A DNA stretch of 34,389 nt from CAYGHG01 sp964349515 (lineage in GTDB: Bacteria; Oederibacteriota; PGYV01; CAYGHG01), in NCBI GenBank assembly GCA_964349515.1, contig CAYGHG010000013.1, positions 1 to 34,389 of the forward strand, read 5' to 3'. Position numbers and translations under genes: made by a program. The notes under the pieces are model-generated. The model ran no database searches and was not told the DNA's origin. It worked only from the letters and a program-made list of their open reading frames with translations. Shown here piece after piece: positions 14,934-23,440 of the stretch. Position 1 is the stretch's first letter; each line of letters starts with the position of its first letter.

Positions 14934-16069
14934 TTTGTCCTTTTGAGGTATTCTTTCACCCCTGCATCTATACCCAGTGCCACCAGCTCCCTGAACGCAG
15001 GGTCGTTTAATTTCTTTTCCTCTTCCCTGTTTGATAAAAAAGCGGCTTCCACAAGTACTGAGGGCATATTGGTATTGGCCAGCACGTAGAATGGCGCGCG
15101 CTCTGTAGGCTCCCATTTCAGTTTGAGCTGCTTTACAAGCGAGTGCTGTATATTTCCCGCCATTTCAACAGACAGAAGCTCAAAAGCCCCTTTTCTTAAA
15201 TCATTAAGCAGGAACTCAAACATACCCACCTGCTTATTTTCAAATTTCGCCGATGCTGCCGCCTCTTTGGAAGAGGCCACACGGCTGTATATGTATGACC
15301 TCGTGCCTTTAGCCCTTCTGTTGGGAGAAGCGTTGCAGTGTATGCTTATGAAAAGGTCTGCCTTGTTGTTGTTTGCAAACAGCGCCCTCTCTTTAAGGGA
15401 CACAAAGGTGTCGTCTTTCCGCGTGAGCAGTACTTTTACCCCGGGCTGGCGCCTGATTAGTTTTTCAGCCCTCAATGCAATGTCAAGTACAATGTCTTTT
15501 TCATAAAGCCCGCTCGGGCCCACAGCGCCGGGATCAACCCCGCCGTGGCCGGGGTCAAGTATTATGACCACAGGGCCCTCTTTTTTCGGCTGCCCGGAAG
15601 AAGCCTGACCCGGCTGCTGAGTCGGCACGGGTACCGGTGTGCTTTGCGCGGCCTTAGGCACCGCTGCTGCCGCAGCTTGTTTTACCGGCGTTTCCTGTAT
15701 GTATGGCGCGTCAGCCTCCGGCTCCGGCTGTTTCTGAGGCGCCGCAGCTTTTACAACAGGCGCCGCAGCTTTTTTTCCCGTCAAAATGGCGGATATTTCC
15801 TCGTAAGCCATCTTGCTTATGAATATCTCCCCTCCGTCGGTCTGCGGGGCCGAATCTATCCTGATTATTGAATTGCCGCTGATGATGTAGGGGTAGTTAA
15901 GCAGCAGCCTGACTTCGGCGCTTTTATGCCTGATTATTATCACACCCGTATCCGCGTCAGCCGCGGAGAGGGCGTTTTTTTCCCTCTCAAGATATTTTAT
16001 GTTCATTACCTCGGCTGACAGCAGCGCCGGAATCAGCAGCGCGGCCGCAAGCGCAAAAAACTTTTTCAT
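14930..16069 (-). CDS. N-acetylmuramoyl-L-alanine amidase (Amidase_3)
   Basis: 379 aa, exported: signal peptide 1-19 (ALLSA), a small N-terminal domain of unknown type (20-96), an Ala/Pro/Gln-rich linker (97-165) and the catalytic Amidase_3 domain (166-379). Zinc ligands and catalytic residues are visible: H175 in DPGHGG, E in YEKD, H in SIHCNAS and the terminal Glu in VLVEAAFLSN. It cleaves the MurNAc-L-Ala bond, probably in daughter-cell separation. It starts 23 bp after ftsZ with SD AGGAGGAG, so it is the first gene after the dcw cluster and probably co-transcribed with it. The 50-residue segment between YIYSR and the substrate groove resembles the regulatory helix insertion of AmiB/C-type enzymes. 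Confidence 0.92.
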   Translation of the reverse strand: MKKFFALAAALLIPALLSAEVMNIKYLEREKNALSAADADTGVIIIRHKSAEVRLLLNYPYIISGNSIIRIDSAPQTDGGEIFISKMAYEEISAILTGKKAAAPVVKAAAPQKQPEPEADAPYIQETPVKQAAAAAVPKAAQSTPVPVPTQQPGQASSGQPKKEGPVVIILDPGHGGVDPGAVGPSGLYEKDIVLDIALRAEKLIRRQPGVKVLLTRKDDTFVSLKERALFANNNKADLFISIHCNASPNRRAKGTRSYIYSRVASSKEAAASAKFENKQVGMFEFLLNDLRKGAFELLSVEMAGNIQHSLVKQLKLKWEPTERAPFYVLANTNMPSVLVEAAFLSNREEEKKLNDPAFRELVALGIDAGVKEYLKRTK

Positions 16070-16092
16070 CGCTCCTCCTGTTGTGTGCCTGT

Positions 16093-17232
16093 TCAGTTGT
16101 ACTGTTTTCCCTTGTCATCACCCGCTGTTTTAAAACGCTCATACGCGGGTATGTCTATGTCATTGTAATCATTCTCCGCCATCCTGCGGGTCAGCTGGCT
16201 CATACGCAGGTTTTTCGTCTCCGCTTCCGCTTTTCTCGGAGCCTCGGATTCGCGCTCGGTTATGCCGGAAACCATGACAACCACCTCAATCTCATCGCCA
16301 AAAGAGGCGTCTTCAACCACGCCGAACTTTGCCGACGCAAGCTCGCCTGTTTCTTTCTTTAACTGCTCTATGTAGGCGACCTCGTTTAAGAGCACCTCGC
16401 CGGCGAAATTGACAAGCACGTTTTTTGCGCCGCTCAAAGTTACATCCCCCATGAACGGGTTGTTAAGCGCCTTCATGAATGCCTTTTCCGCCCTGTCAGC
16501 CCCGCTCGCGCGGCCTATCCCTATGTACGCGCTGCCCTTTTGTTTCAGGGTGGTCTTTACATCCTCAAAATCTATGTTCTGCGTCCCTGTCTCCGTTATC
16601 ACATATATGACGCCCCTGATTATGTTTGCGATTACCCGGTTTACCTCCCTGTAGGCTTCGCTGAACTTTATCTGCCTGTCGCAGCGCTCAAATATCATCT
16701 GGTTGGAAATCACTATCAGGGCGTTTACCTTGTCGCGCATTTTCTCGACCGCATCCTCCACTATCCTTTTCTTTTCACTCTTTTCCATCTCAAACTTCAT
16801 CGGCGTAATCACGACGCCCACGGTCAGAATGTCAAGGCTGCGCGCGATGTCCGCTATCACAGGCGCCGCACCCGAACCCGTGCCCCCGCCCATTCCGGCT
16901 GCTATGAAAAGCATGTCCGTGTCCCTCAGCTTTTTTTCCAGCAGTTCCCTGTCTTCTTCCGCCGCTTTCTCGCCCCTGTCGGGCATCTGGCCCGCGCCGC
17001 GCCCGCCGGTTAACCGCTTTCCTATCTGTATCTTGTCATCGGCGTTTTTGCTGGTCAAAGACTGCACGTCGGTGTTAACAGAGATGAACTCCGCGCCCTT
17101 TACGCCCGTTAAGCACATGTCATCCACTATGTTGCACCCGCAGCCGCCCACACCCACCACTTTTAACCGCGTTCCCGAAGGCTCCCCCTCATCTGTTTCT
17201 TCCATCTGAAATTTCAGTTTGAATTCGCTCAT
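16093..17232 (-). CDS. ftsZ: Cell division protein FtsZ
   Basis: 379 aa. Tubulin-like GTPase that forms the cytokinetic ring. The G-box region is GVGGCGCNIV (27-36; Cys replaces two of the usual Gly), the tubulin signature GGGTGSG is at 115-121, and the guanine-contacting Asn in EAYREVN and the T7 loop NIDFEDV are kept. The C-terminal domain and a flexible tail end in DIDIPAYERF, a good match to the conserved peptide that binds FtsA, followed by a short extra polar tail. SD AAGGAGGAAG precedes the ATG. It is 13 bp after ftsA. Confidence 0.97.
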   Translation of the reverse strand: MSEFKLKFQMEETDEGEPSGTRLKVVGVGGCGCNIVDDMCLTGVKGAEFISVNTDVQSLTSKNADDKIQIGKRLTGGRGAGQMPDRGEKAAEEDRELLEKKLRDTDMLFIAAGMGGGTGSGAAPVIADIARSLDILTVGVVITPMKFEMEKSEKKRIVEDAVEKMRDKVNALIVISNQMIFERCDRQIKFSEAYREVNRVIANIIRGVIYVITETGTQNIDFEDVKTTLKQKGSAYIGIGRASGADRAEKAFMKALNNPFMGDVTLSGAKNVLVNFAGEVLLNEVAYIEQLKKETGELASAKFGVVEDASFGDEIEVVVMVSGITERESEAPRKAEAETKNLRMSQLTRRMAENDYNDIDIPAYERFKTAGDDKGKQYN

Positions 17233-17245
17233 ACCTTCCTCCTTT

Positions 17246-18493
17246 TTATATGCTTGACAGCAGTTTTTTTATTGATGCAACAAGCGAGTCAAAAAACCCG
17301 CTTTTTTTAAGAAACATATTTGTCACAGCCTGGTCCTTCATAAAATAATCCACCAGGCCGATAACCGTAGAGTACTCGGGTGTGCTGACTATGTCATAGA
17401 GCCCCACCACCTTTTCCTTTAAAGGCGCGCCCACGCGCACCCTGATACCCATTTCTTCCTTCATGGCCTCGTCTATGCCTTTAAGCAGCGAGGTTCCGCC
17501 GGTTAACACTATGCCGCCCGCGTACATCCCCCTGTCTATGCCCTCGCGCTCAAGTTCCACCTCGACTAATTTTACAAGCTCCACTATCCTCGGCTTTATG
17601 TAGTCGTTGAGCCTTGAGTGCTCCACTTTGCTGACCTTGCTGTTTCCCATATCAACAACGTCAATAATTTCGTCCGCCGCGCCCTCCCCTTCCATATACA
17701 GCCCGTACTTTTTCTTTATCTCTTCAGCCGTGGCCTTGGGGGTCTGAAGCGCCTTTACAAGATCGTTTGTGATGAGCTGCCCTCCAAAAGGTATCACGCG
17801 GGCAAATCTCAGCGCGCCCTTATAGTAAAGCGCCATATCCGTCGTGCCGCCCCCTATGTCAAGCACCAGCACGCCGACCTCCTTTTCATCCTTGTAGAGC
17901 ACGGCATTTGCGGAAGCGAGCGACTGGAGTATTATGTCCTCCACGTCGTAGCCCGCCTTTTCCACCACTTTGCGTATGTTTTCAACCGAGGTCACAGAAC
18001 CTGTTATGACGTAAGCGTCCACTTCCAGTTTTAAACCCGTCATTCCAAGAGGGTTTTCAATCTCATCCTGGGAGTCCACGATATACTGCACCGGCAGGAC
18101 GTGTATCTTTTCCTTGTCCTGCGGCATCGGCACATTGGTCGCGCCCTCCATCGCCCGCTCAATATCACCTTCGGTAATTTCTTTCTGTTTTGTGTGCGAA
18201 AGCGCCGTCACTCCGTGCCCCTTTATGCCCGATATGTGCTTTCCGGATATGGAGGCAAGCACGCCGTCCACCTTTATGTTTGCCATCTCCTCGGCTTTTT
18301 TGACCGATTTCGAAATCGCATCAACCGTGTCCGCTATGTTTACGATGGCGCCCTTCTGAACCCCGCAGTTCTCCTGCCACCCCACGCCCATCACGTTAAT
18401 CTCATCTTCCTTTACCTCCGCGATAACGGTGCACACCTTTGTGGTACCGATATCTACAGCGGCGACTATCACTTCTTCATTTTGTCCCGGCAT
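17246..18493 (-). CDS. ftsA: Cell division protein FtsA
   Basis: 415 aa. Actin-like ATPase that tethers FtsZ to the membrane and recruits later division proteins. Phosphate-1 loop AVDIGTTKVC, the SHS2/1C domain (about 85-165), phosphate-2 loop LDIGGGTTDMALY and adenosine motif GGIVLTGGTSLLKG are present. The C-terminus ends in the amphipathic membrane-targeting helix GFFDSLVASIKKLLSSI. SD AAAGGATG precedes the ATG; ftsQ lies 16 bp upstream and ftsZ 13 bp downstream. Confidence 0.97.
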   Translation of the reverse strand: MPGQNEEVIVAAVDIGTTKVCTVIAEVKEDEINVMGVGWQENCGVQKGAIVNIADTVDAISKSVKKAEEMANIKVDGVLASISGKHISGIKGHGVTALSHTKQKEITEGDIERAMEGATNVPMPQDKEKIHVLPVQYIVDSQDEIENPLGMTGLKLEVDAYVITGSVTSVENIRKVVEKAGYDVEDIILQSLASANAVLYKDEKEVGVLVLDIGGGTTDMALYYKGALRFARVIPFGGQLITNDLVKALQTPKATAEEIKKKYGLYMEGEGAADEIIDVVDMGNSKVSKVEHSRLNDYIKPRIVELVKLVEVELEREGIDRGMYAGGIVLTGGTSLLKGIDEAMKEEMGIRVRVGAPLKEKVVGLYDIVSTPEYSTVIGLVDYFMKDQAVTNMFLKKSGFFDSLVASIKKLLSSI

Positions 18494-18509
18494 CAGTTAT
18501 CACATCCTT

Positions 18510-19172
18510 TCATTTTATTATGACCCTGTCCTTAAAGCGCAGGTCCGCGCTTTTATATTTTGACCCCCTGTGTTTCACGGCGAGGTGCAGGTTTTCCATC
18601 TTGTCGTTGTCAATGGAATCTCCCGCGAAAATTCTCGCGCCGTCCACACTGAGGAGGATTATATTTTCAGGGTCGCAAATATTGACCTCTGCTATCTCTT
18701 TGAGGTAAGCGGGCCTTATGGAAAGCGCCTGCTTAAAGGCCGCCGCGTGGGCGGGCCTCTTTTCTTCCGGCCTGACGCCGCTTATTACCGGCAGGGAAGC
18801 CGTGTCTATGTTTGAGTCCACCATAACCGTTTTGCCGTTGCTGTACACCATATAAAAATTATCCCTGACCATAAAGTAAACCGGCCGCGCAAAAAGCGTG
18901 AATCTGAATGCATCCTTTTTCTTTTTAACCTCTGCTGCCGGGGGCGCCGTTTTCTCAGCCGCGGGTTTTGCTTTTTGAGGCGCGGACTTTTCCGTAACGC
19001 GCGCGGATTCCCCGCTCATTATGTACTTGGCTATCTGATTTACGCCGAACGCGAGCATTAAAAATACTATGCCGCCTGTAATCAGGCTCTTTATCATCTG
19101 CTTTATGTGCTTGAGCCCGGGAAGCGCAGCTGTAGCCCTTCGCCTCGCAAACGTAGTGCGCCTTACCTTCAC
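18510..19172 (-). CDS. ftsQ: FtsQ-like division protein without a POTRA domain
   Basis: 220 aa, GTG start overlapping the ddl stop (GTGA). A basic cytoplasmic N-terminus (RRTTFARRRA) and one TM (28-50) are followed by a Lys/Ala/Pro-rich linker (52-87) leading directly into a beta domain (88-220) ending in SADLRFKDRVIIK, the classic FtsQ C-terminal strand. Position between ddl and ftsA supports the identity. FtsQ normally has a roughly 70-residue POTRA domain right after the TM; here there is no room for one. The beta domain is the part that binds FtsB/FtsL in known systems. Confidence 0.82.
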   Translation of the reverse strand: MKVRRTTFARRRATAALPGLKHIKQMIKSLITGGIVFLMLAFGVNQIAKYIMSGESARVTEKSAPQKAKPAAEKTAPPAAEVKKKKDAFRFTLFARPVYFMVRDNFYMVYSNGKTVMVDSNIDTASLPVISGVRPEEKRPAHAAAFKQALSIRPAYLKEIAEVNICDPENIILLSVDGARIFAGDSIDNDKMENLHLAVKHRGSKYKSADLRFKDRVIIK

Positions 19173-20071
19173 TTTTTCCCCCTTAACGCCGATTTTATCA
19201 TTTCACAAAGCAGCGCGTAAAAGCTGATTCCCGCCGCCTTTGCAGATTCGGGAAACAGGCTTGTTCCCGTCATTCCCGGCAGGGTATTTGTCTCCAGGAC
19301 ATAGAGCCTGCCGCCTTTCACAATCATATCCGTCCTTGAAAAATCCCTGCAGCGCAGCACACCGTGCACTTTCAGGGCAACAGCGCCCGCCTGCCTTAAA
19401 AGTTTCGCCCCTATGCGCGCGGGTATTATGTGCTCCGACTGCCCCGGCGTGTATTTCGCATCGTAATCGTAGAACTCGTTTTTAGGCACAATCTCTATCG
19501 CCGGCAGGGCCCTGCCTCCAAGCACAGGCACGGATATCTCCCTTCCTTTTATATATGCTTCGGCAAGCACGTCCCCGTATTTTTTTGCCTTTGTAAAAGC
19601 CGCTGCCGCCTCTTTTTTATTTTTCACTATAAACACTCCCACCGCCGAGCCCTCTGCCGCGGGCTTTAAAACAACGGGGTATTTTATTTTCAGTTCATCC
19701 GCCCGCCCTATGACCTGCCACACGGGCGTCAATATGCCGTTGGCTTTCATTATTTCCTTTGACAGTATCTTGTCCATGGCAACACTGCTTCCGGTCACGC
19801 CGGAGCCTGCGTACGGCACGCCCAGAAAATCAAGTATTCCCTGCATCACGCCGTCCTCGCCGTATGTACCGTGCAGCCCGTTTAACACCACGTCCGCTTT
19901 CAGCCCTTCTATCTTTGACAGGCTGCGCGAATCAACGTCAGCCAGCGTGACGCTGTGCCCGTTCTTTTTCAGCTCTTCATACATCGCACGGCCGGTAACC
20001 AGTGACACTTTTCTTTCCGAAGAAAGCCCGCCGCACAGCACGACAACCTTTACTTTTTTTAAATCTTTCAT
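19169..20071 (-). CDS. ddl: D-alanine--D-alanine ligase
   Basis: 300 aa, short (DdlB-type) ATP-grasp enzyme that makes D-Ala-D-Ala for MurF. GGLSSERKVSLVTG at the N-terminus, HGTYGEDGVMQG, the Ser loop PAAEGSAVGV, the omega-loop YDYDAKY (Y207) and metal-binding LETNTLPGMTGTS are all present. Tyr at the omega-loop position predicts D-Ala-D-Ala, not D-Ala-D-Lac. SD AGGAGA; 9 bp after murB. Confidence 0.96.
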   Translation of the reverse strand: MKDLKKVKVVVLCGGLSSERKVSLVTGRAMYEELKKNGHSVTLADVDSRSLSKIEGLKADVVLNGLHGTYGEDGVMQGILDFLGVPYAGSGVTGSSVAMDKILSKEIMKANGILTPVWQVIGRADELKIKYPVVLKPAAEGSAVGVFIVKNKKEAAAAFTKAKKYGDVLAEAYIKGREISVPVLGGRALPAIEIVPKNEFYDYDAKYTPGQSEHIIPARIGAKLLRQAGAVALKVHGVLRCRDFSRTDMIVKGGRLYVLETNTLPGMTGTSLFPESAKAAGISFYALLCEMIKSALRGKK

Positions 20072-20080
20072 TGCGTTCTC

Positions 20081-20980
20081 CTATCTTATGTATCTGACCT
20101 CTTCGGCCAGTTTAATGCCCGTCTTTTTGTAAACCTCTTTTTTTACCTTTGCCGCGAGCCTTATCACGTCGGAGTATTTCGCACCGCCCGTGTTTATTAT
20201 GAAATTCGCGTGCTTTTTAGAGACCTCTGCTCCGCCGCACCTCAAACCCTTTAATCCCGCTTCCTCTATTATCCTGCCGGCGGTTTTTTCAGCGGGGTTC
20301 TTAAAAAAACTTCCCGCACAGGCCGCATCCCACGGGTGCTTCGCGCGCCTTATTTTGACAATCTCTTTCATCTTTTTAAGAATCGCCTGCTTGCCGCCCT
20401 TTTTAAGTTTAAAAACCGCGCCTGTTATGAACGCCTTGTTTTTCTGAAAAATGCTTTTCCTGTAACCGAACATCCCTTTTTTATTTTTCAGCGTTTTCAG
20501 CGCGCCTGTTTTATCCGCAAAGCCGACCGACTCCACAAAAGTGCCGGAGGAACAGCCGTAGGCGCCCGCGTTCATGTAAACCGCGCCGCCGACACTTCCG
20601 GGTATCCCCGCCATAAACTCAAGCCCCGAGAGCCCTTCGCGCGCGGCAAGGCTCAACACCGCGGAAAACTTTGCCCCGCTCCCCGCCCATATCCGCCCGC
20701 GGGGAAGTTTCCTGACGCCGCAAAGCGCGGCCGCGGGGACGATATAGGCCTCTTTTATGGCGCCTTCCCTTATAAGAACATTTGTAAAACATCCGAACAT
20801 TCCCGCCCTGACTTTGTGCTTTCTTAATATTTTTACCGCATCAGAGAGTTCTCTCTCGCTTTTAACACTTACAAGCAGCCTCACCCTGCCGCCGATTTTA
20901 AAGCAGGCCTTCTTTGACAGGTCGTAATTCCTCTCAAACTCTATGCCCGCCTGTTTGAATGCCGCCTCTGTTTTTTTCAC
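20081..20980 (-). CDS. murB: UDP-N-acetylenolpyruvoylglucosamine reductase (MurB)
   Basis: 299 aa, type II MurB (FAD, NADPH) producing UDP-MurNAc. Substrate-domain residues are intact: Arg in FGYRKSIF (about 174), the proton-donor Ser in AGSFFKNP (S224) and a Glu in the C-terminal AEEVRYI. GLEFMAGIPGSVGGAVYMNAGAYG is well conserved. The FAD phosphate-binding loop, usually GxGSN, reads MFGCFTN (61-67). The start is GTG immediately after the murC TAA stop, with SD-like GGAG in the murC end. Confidence 0.95.
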   Translation of the reverse strand: MKKTEAAFKQAGIEFERNYDLSKKACFKIGGRVRLLVSVKSERELSDAVKILRKHKVRAGMFGCFTNVLIREGAIKEAYIVPAAALCGVRKLPRGRIWAGSGAKFSAVLSLAAREGLSGLEFMAGIPGSVGGAVYMNAGAYGCSSGTFVESVGFADKTGALKTLKNKKGMFGYRKSIFQKNKAFITGAVFKLKKGGKQAILKKMKEIVKIRRAKHPWDAACAGSFFKNPAEKTAGRIIEEAGLKGLRCGGAEVSKKHANFIINTGGAKYSDVIRLAAKVKKEVYKKTGIKLAEEVRYIR

Positions 20981-22348
20981 TTAAGAGAGCTCCTTTTCCA
21001 GGTCTTTCCTGAAGTTCGTGATATTGCCCGCGCCCATAAGAATCACAAGGCCCCCTTTTTTCACGAGGCTTTTAACCCTGAGCGCCATGTCTTCCCAGCT
21101 TTTTTCCTGATACACATTTTTGTAACCATTGCTTTTCATCGTATCGGTAATCAGCGCGGAGGAGACTCCCGGCACTGCCGCCTCCCTCGAGGGGTACAGT
21201 CTGTCAATTACCACCGAGTCGGCAAGCGACAAGGCGGCGGCGAATTCTTTATAGAGCTGCTGTGTGCGGCTGTACAGGTGCGGCTGGAACACCGCGGTTA
21301 TCTTTTTCCTGCCCGAGATTGTGCGCGCCGCTTTGAGCACCTTTTCTATTTCCACAGGGTGGTGCGCGTAATCATCTATGATGGTCACACCGCCGGCGTG
21401 ATAGACGTCAAAGCGCCTTTTCACGTTTCTGAATTTCGCAAGCGCCTTTTTTATGACAGCGGGCTTTATCCCCGAATCAAGCGATATGGCAACAGCCGCC
21501 AGCGCATTCAGTACGTTATGCCTGCCCGGGACGGGTATGGTAAAAACCCCCGCTTTCCTTCCCGAAACCGTCACGTCAAAACTCTGCGAAAAACCCTTTG
21601 CTTTTATGTTTGAAACCCTCACGTCGTTGTGCGCGCCCTCGCCGAACATAACCCTGCGGCAGTGTATCCTGTCAAGTATCGAGCGCACGTTTTCGTCATC
21701 GCCGTTTAAGTAAGCCACGCCGTAAAAGGGCACTTTATTAATGAAAGTTACAAAAGCGTCTTTAAGCGCGTCCATTTTTTTATAGTAATCCATGTGGTCA
21801 TTGTCTATGTTCGTGACCGCCGCAATCACCGGGTTTAAGTGCAGGAACGACCCGAAAGCCTCGCACGCCTCCGCGATTACATACCTGCCTTTGCCCGCCT
21901 TTGCGTGCACGCCGCCCGCCTTTACTATGCCGCCTACGATATAGGTCGGGTGCAGTTTCGCCTCTTCAAAAATCCCCGCGGTCATGGAGGTCGTGGTGGT
22001 TTTCCCGTGGGAGCCCGCTATCGCTATGCCGTACTTTAACCTCATGACCTCATCGAGCATCACCGCCCGCGGTATGACGGGTATTTTCATCTCACGCGCC
22101 TTCATCACTTCCGGATTTGTGTCCGGCACCGCGTTTGAGTAAACCGCTATCTGGGCGCCTTTCACGTTTTTCGCGTCGTGGCCTATTAATATTTTTCCGC
22201 CCAGGCTCTTTATCCTGTCCGTGTTTTCCGACTGTTTCATGTCCGAGCCGCTGACTTTGTAGCCCAGATTAATGAAAATCTCTGCAAGGCCGTTCATCCC
22301 CGCGCCGCCTACGCCTATAAAGTGTATCCTCTTTATTTCCCCGAGCAT
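20981..22348 (-). CDS. murC: UDP-N-acetylmuramate--L-alanine ligase (MurC)
   Basis: 455 aa. The first Mur ligase adds L-Ala to UDP-MurNAc. N-terminal Rossmann motif IHFIGVGGAGMNGLAEI, the ATP loop AGSHGKTTTTSM (111-122), ITNIDNDHMDYY-type metal segment (AVTNIDNDHMDYY), and the C-terminal domain with DDYAHHPVEI and FQPHLYSRT. It lies 6 bp after the murG stop and directly abuts the murB GTG. Confidence 0.97.
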   Translation of the reverse strand: MLGEIKRIHFIGVGGAGMNGLAEIFINLGYKVSGSDMKQSENTDRIKSLGGKILIGHDAKNVKGAQIAVYSNAVPDTNPEVMKAREMKIPVIPRAVMLDEVMRLKYGIAIAGSHGKTTTTSMTAGIFEEAKLHPTYIVGGIVKAGGVHAKAGKGRYVIAEACEAFGSFLHLNPVIAAVTNIDNDHMDYYKKMDALKDAFVTFINKVPFYGVAYLNGDDENVRSILDRIHCRRVMFGEGAHNDVRVSNIKAKGFSQSFDVTVSGRKAGVFTIPVPGRHNVLNALAAVAISLDSGIKPAVIKKALAKFRNVKRRFDVYHAGGVTIIDDYAHHPVEIEKVLKAARTISGRKKITAVFQPHLYSRTQQLYKEFAAALSLADSVVIDRLYPSREAAVPGVSSALITDTMKSNGYKNVYQEKSWEDMALRVKSLVKKGGLVILMGAGNITNFRKDLEKELS

Positions 22349-22354
22349 CTTTGT

Positions 22355-23440
22355 TTACCGCCCTTCCATGACTTTTATTATTGCGCCCGTGCCGTTCTTA
22401 AATTTCATGGCCGCAAGCTTTTTTCTCATAGCCGCGTTTTCTCTTTTTGAAACCGCAACAGCGGCCGCTTCAGCGAGCGCCCGGCCGTTTAACTCCCGGT
22501 CTTTTATGACAATTGCGGCGCCTGACTTTTCAAAAACAGCCGCATTTATCTCCTGATGGTTTGCCGCCGCGTAAGGGTACGGCACCAGCACGGCAGGCAC
22601 TTTGAGCGCGGCAGTTTCAGAGAGCGTCCCCGCTCCCGCGCGCAGCACGGCCGCGTCACAGGCGGCGTAAGCAGACGCGGCGTCATCTATGAATTCAGTT
22701 ACAACCGCTTTTATGCCCGCTTTTTTAACCGCCTCTTTTGCCTTTGAAAAAAACTCTTTTCCCGTCATCCAGACCACCGAGGCTCCCTTTATCCTTTTTT
22801 TTAAAAGCGGCAGCGCCTCAACAACAGCCCTGTTTATAGAGGCCGCGGCCCTGCTGCCCGGCATTATCAGAATAACCGGCCCTGTGCCTTTTATGCCCAT
22901 ATTCCGCCTGCCTTGAGCCTTTGAAACTTTATACAGGCTCTCCCTCACCGGGTTTCCCGTAACTGTTACTTTGCCCGCGGGAAAAAACTTTGCGGTTTCA
23001 CCAAACCCGGCGGTGACGGCGCTGCAAAAAACCGCAAGCGCCTTGTTCGCCAGCCCCGGCTCCATGTTCGGCTCGTGTATCACCGTCTTGATACCGGAAA
23101 CCGCGGATACAAATACAGCCGGAAACGACGCAAACCCGCCTGTTCCAAAAACGCAGTCAGGCGCGAATTCCTTTACAATCTTTTTTGCTTCAAAGAACGA
23201 CTTGGCCACAAGCGCCGCGTGAACTGCATTTTTAAAAAATGCCCTCCGCACAAGCGGCCTCGCGGACACGCCCTTAAAGGCAAACCCGCGGCTTTCTACT
23301 ATCTCTTTTTCCATGCCGTTGTCAGAACCCGTAAAGAGCACTTCGGCATTTTTGCCGTGCAGCTGCTTTATTTTTTCCGCCACTGCCAGCGCGGGAAAAA
23401 TATGTCCGCCTGTCCCGCCGCACGCGAATAAGTATTTCAA
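22355..23440 (-). CDS. murG: MurG, lipid II-forming N-acetylglucosaminyltransferase
   Basis: 361 aa. GT-B glycosyltransferase that adds GlcNAc to lipid I on the inner membrane face. GGTGGHIFPALAVAE at the N-terminus, GTGGFASFPAVF, HEPNMEPGLANK, and the UDP-GlcNAc site RAGAGTLSETAALKVPAVLVPYP are present. The frame is open far upstream, but that part shadows ftsW. The TTG at 23440, overlapping the ftsW TGA as TTGA, puts the start exactly before KYLFACGG, so a rare TTG start is called. Translation is probably coupled to ftsW. Confidence 0.94.
   Translation of the reverse strand: MKYLFACGGTGGHIFPALAVAEKIKQLHGKNAEVLFTGSDNGMEKEIVESRGFAFKGVSARPLVRRAFFKNAVHAALVAKSFFEAKKIVKEFAPDCVFGTGGFASFPAVFVSAVSGIKTVIHEPNMEPGLANKALAVFCSAVTAGFGETAKFFPAGKVTVTGNPVRESLYKVSKAQGRRNMGIKGTGPVILIMPGSRAAASINRAVVEALPLLKKRIKGASVVWMTGKEFFSKAKEAVKKAGIKAVVTEFIDDAASAYAACDAAVLRAGAGTLSETAALKVPAVLVPYPYAAANHQEINAAVFEKSGAAIVIKDRELNGRALAEAAAVAVSKRENAAMRKKLAAMKFKNGTGAIIKVMEGR

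Noticed and set aside
14163..15116. Long version of PgeF (317 aa)
   Set aside because: The extra N-terminus overlaps the amidase coding region; the ATGA junction at 14933 and the family start agree.
16093..17232. FtsZ with a defective nucleotide site because of GVGGCGCN
   Set aside because: The Asn of the loop, GGGTGSG, the guanine-contacting Asn and the T7 loop are all intact, so it is probably active.
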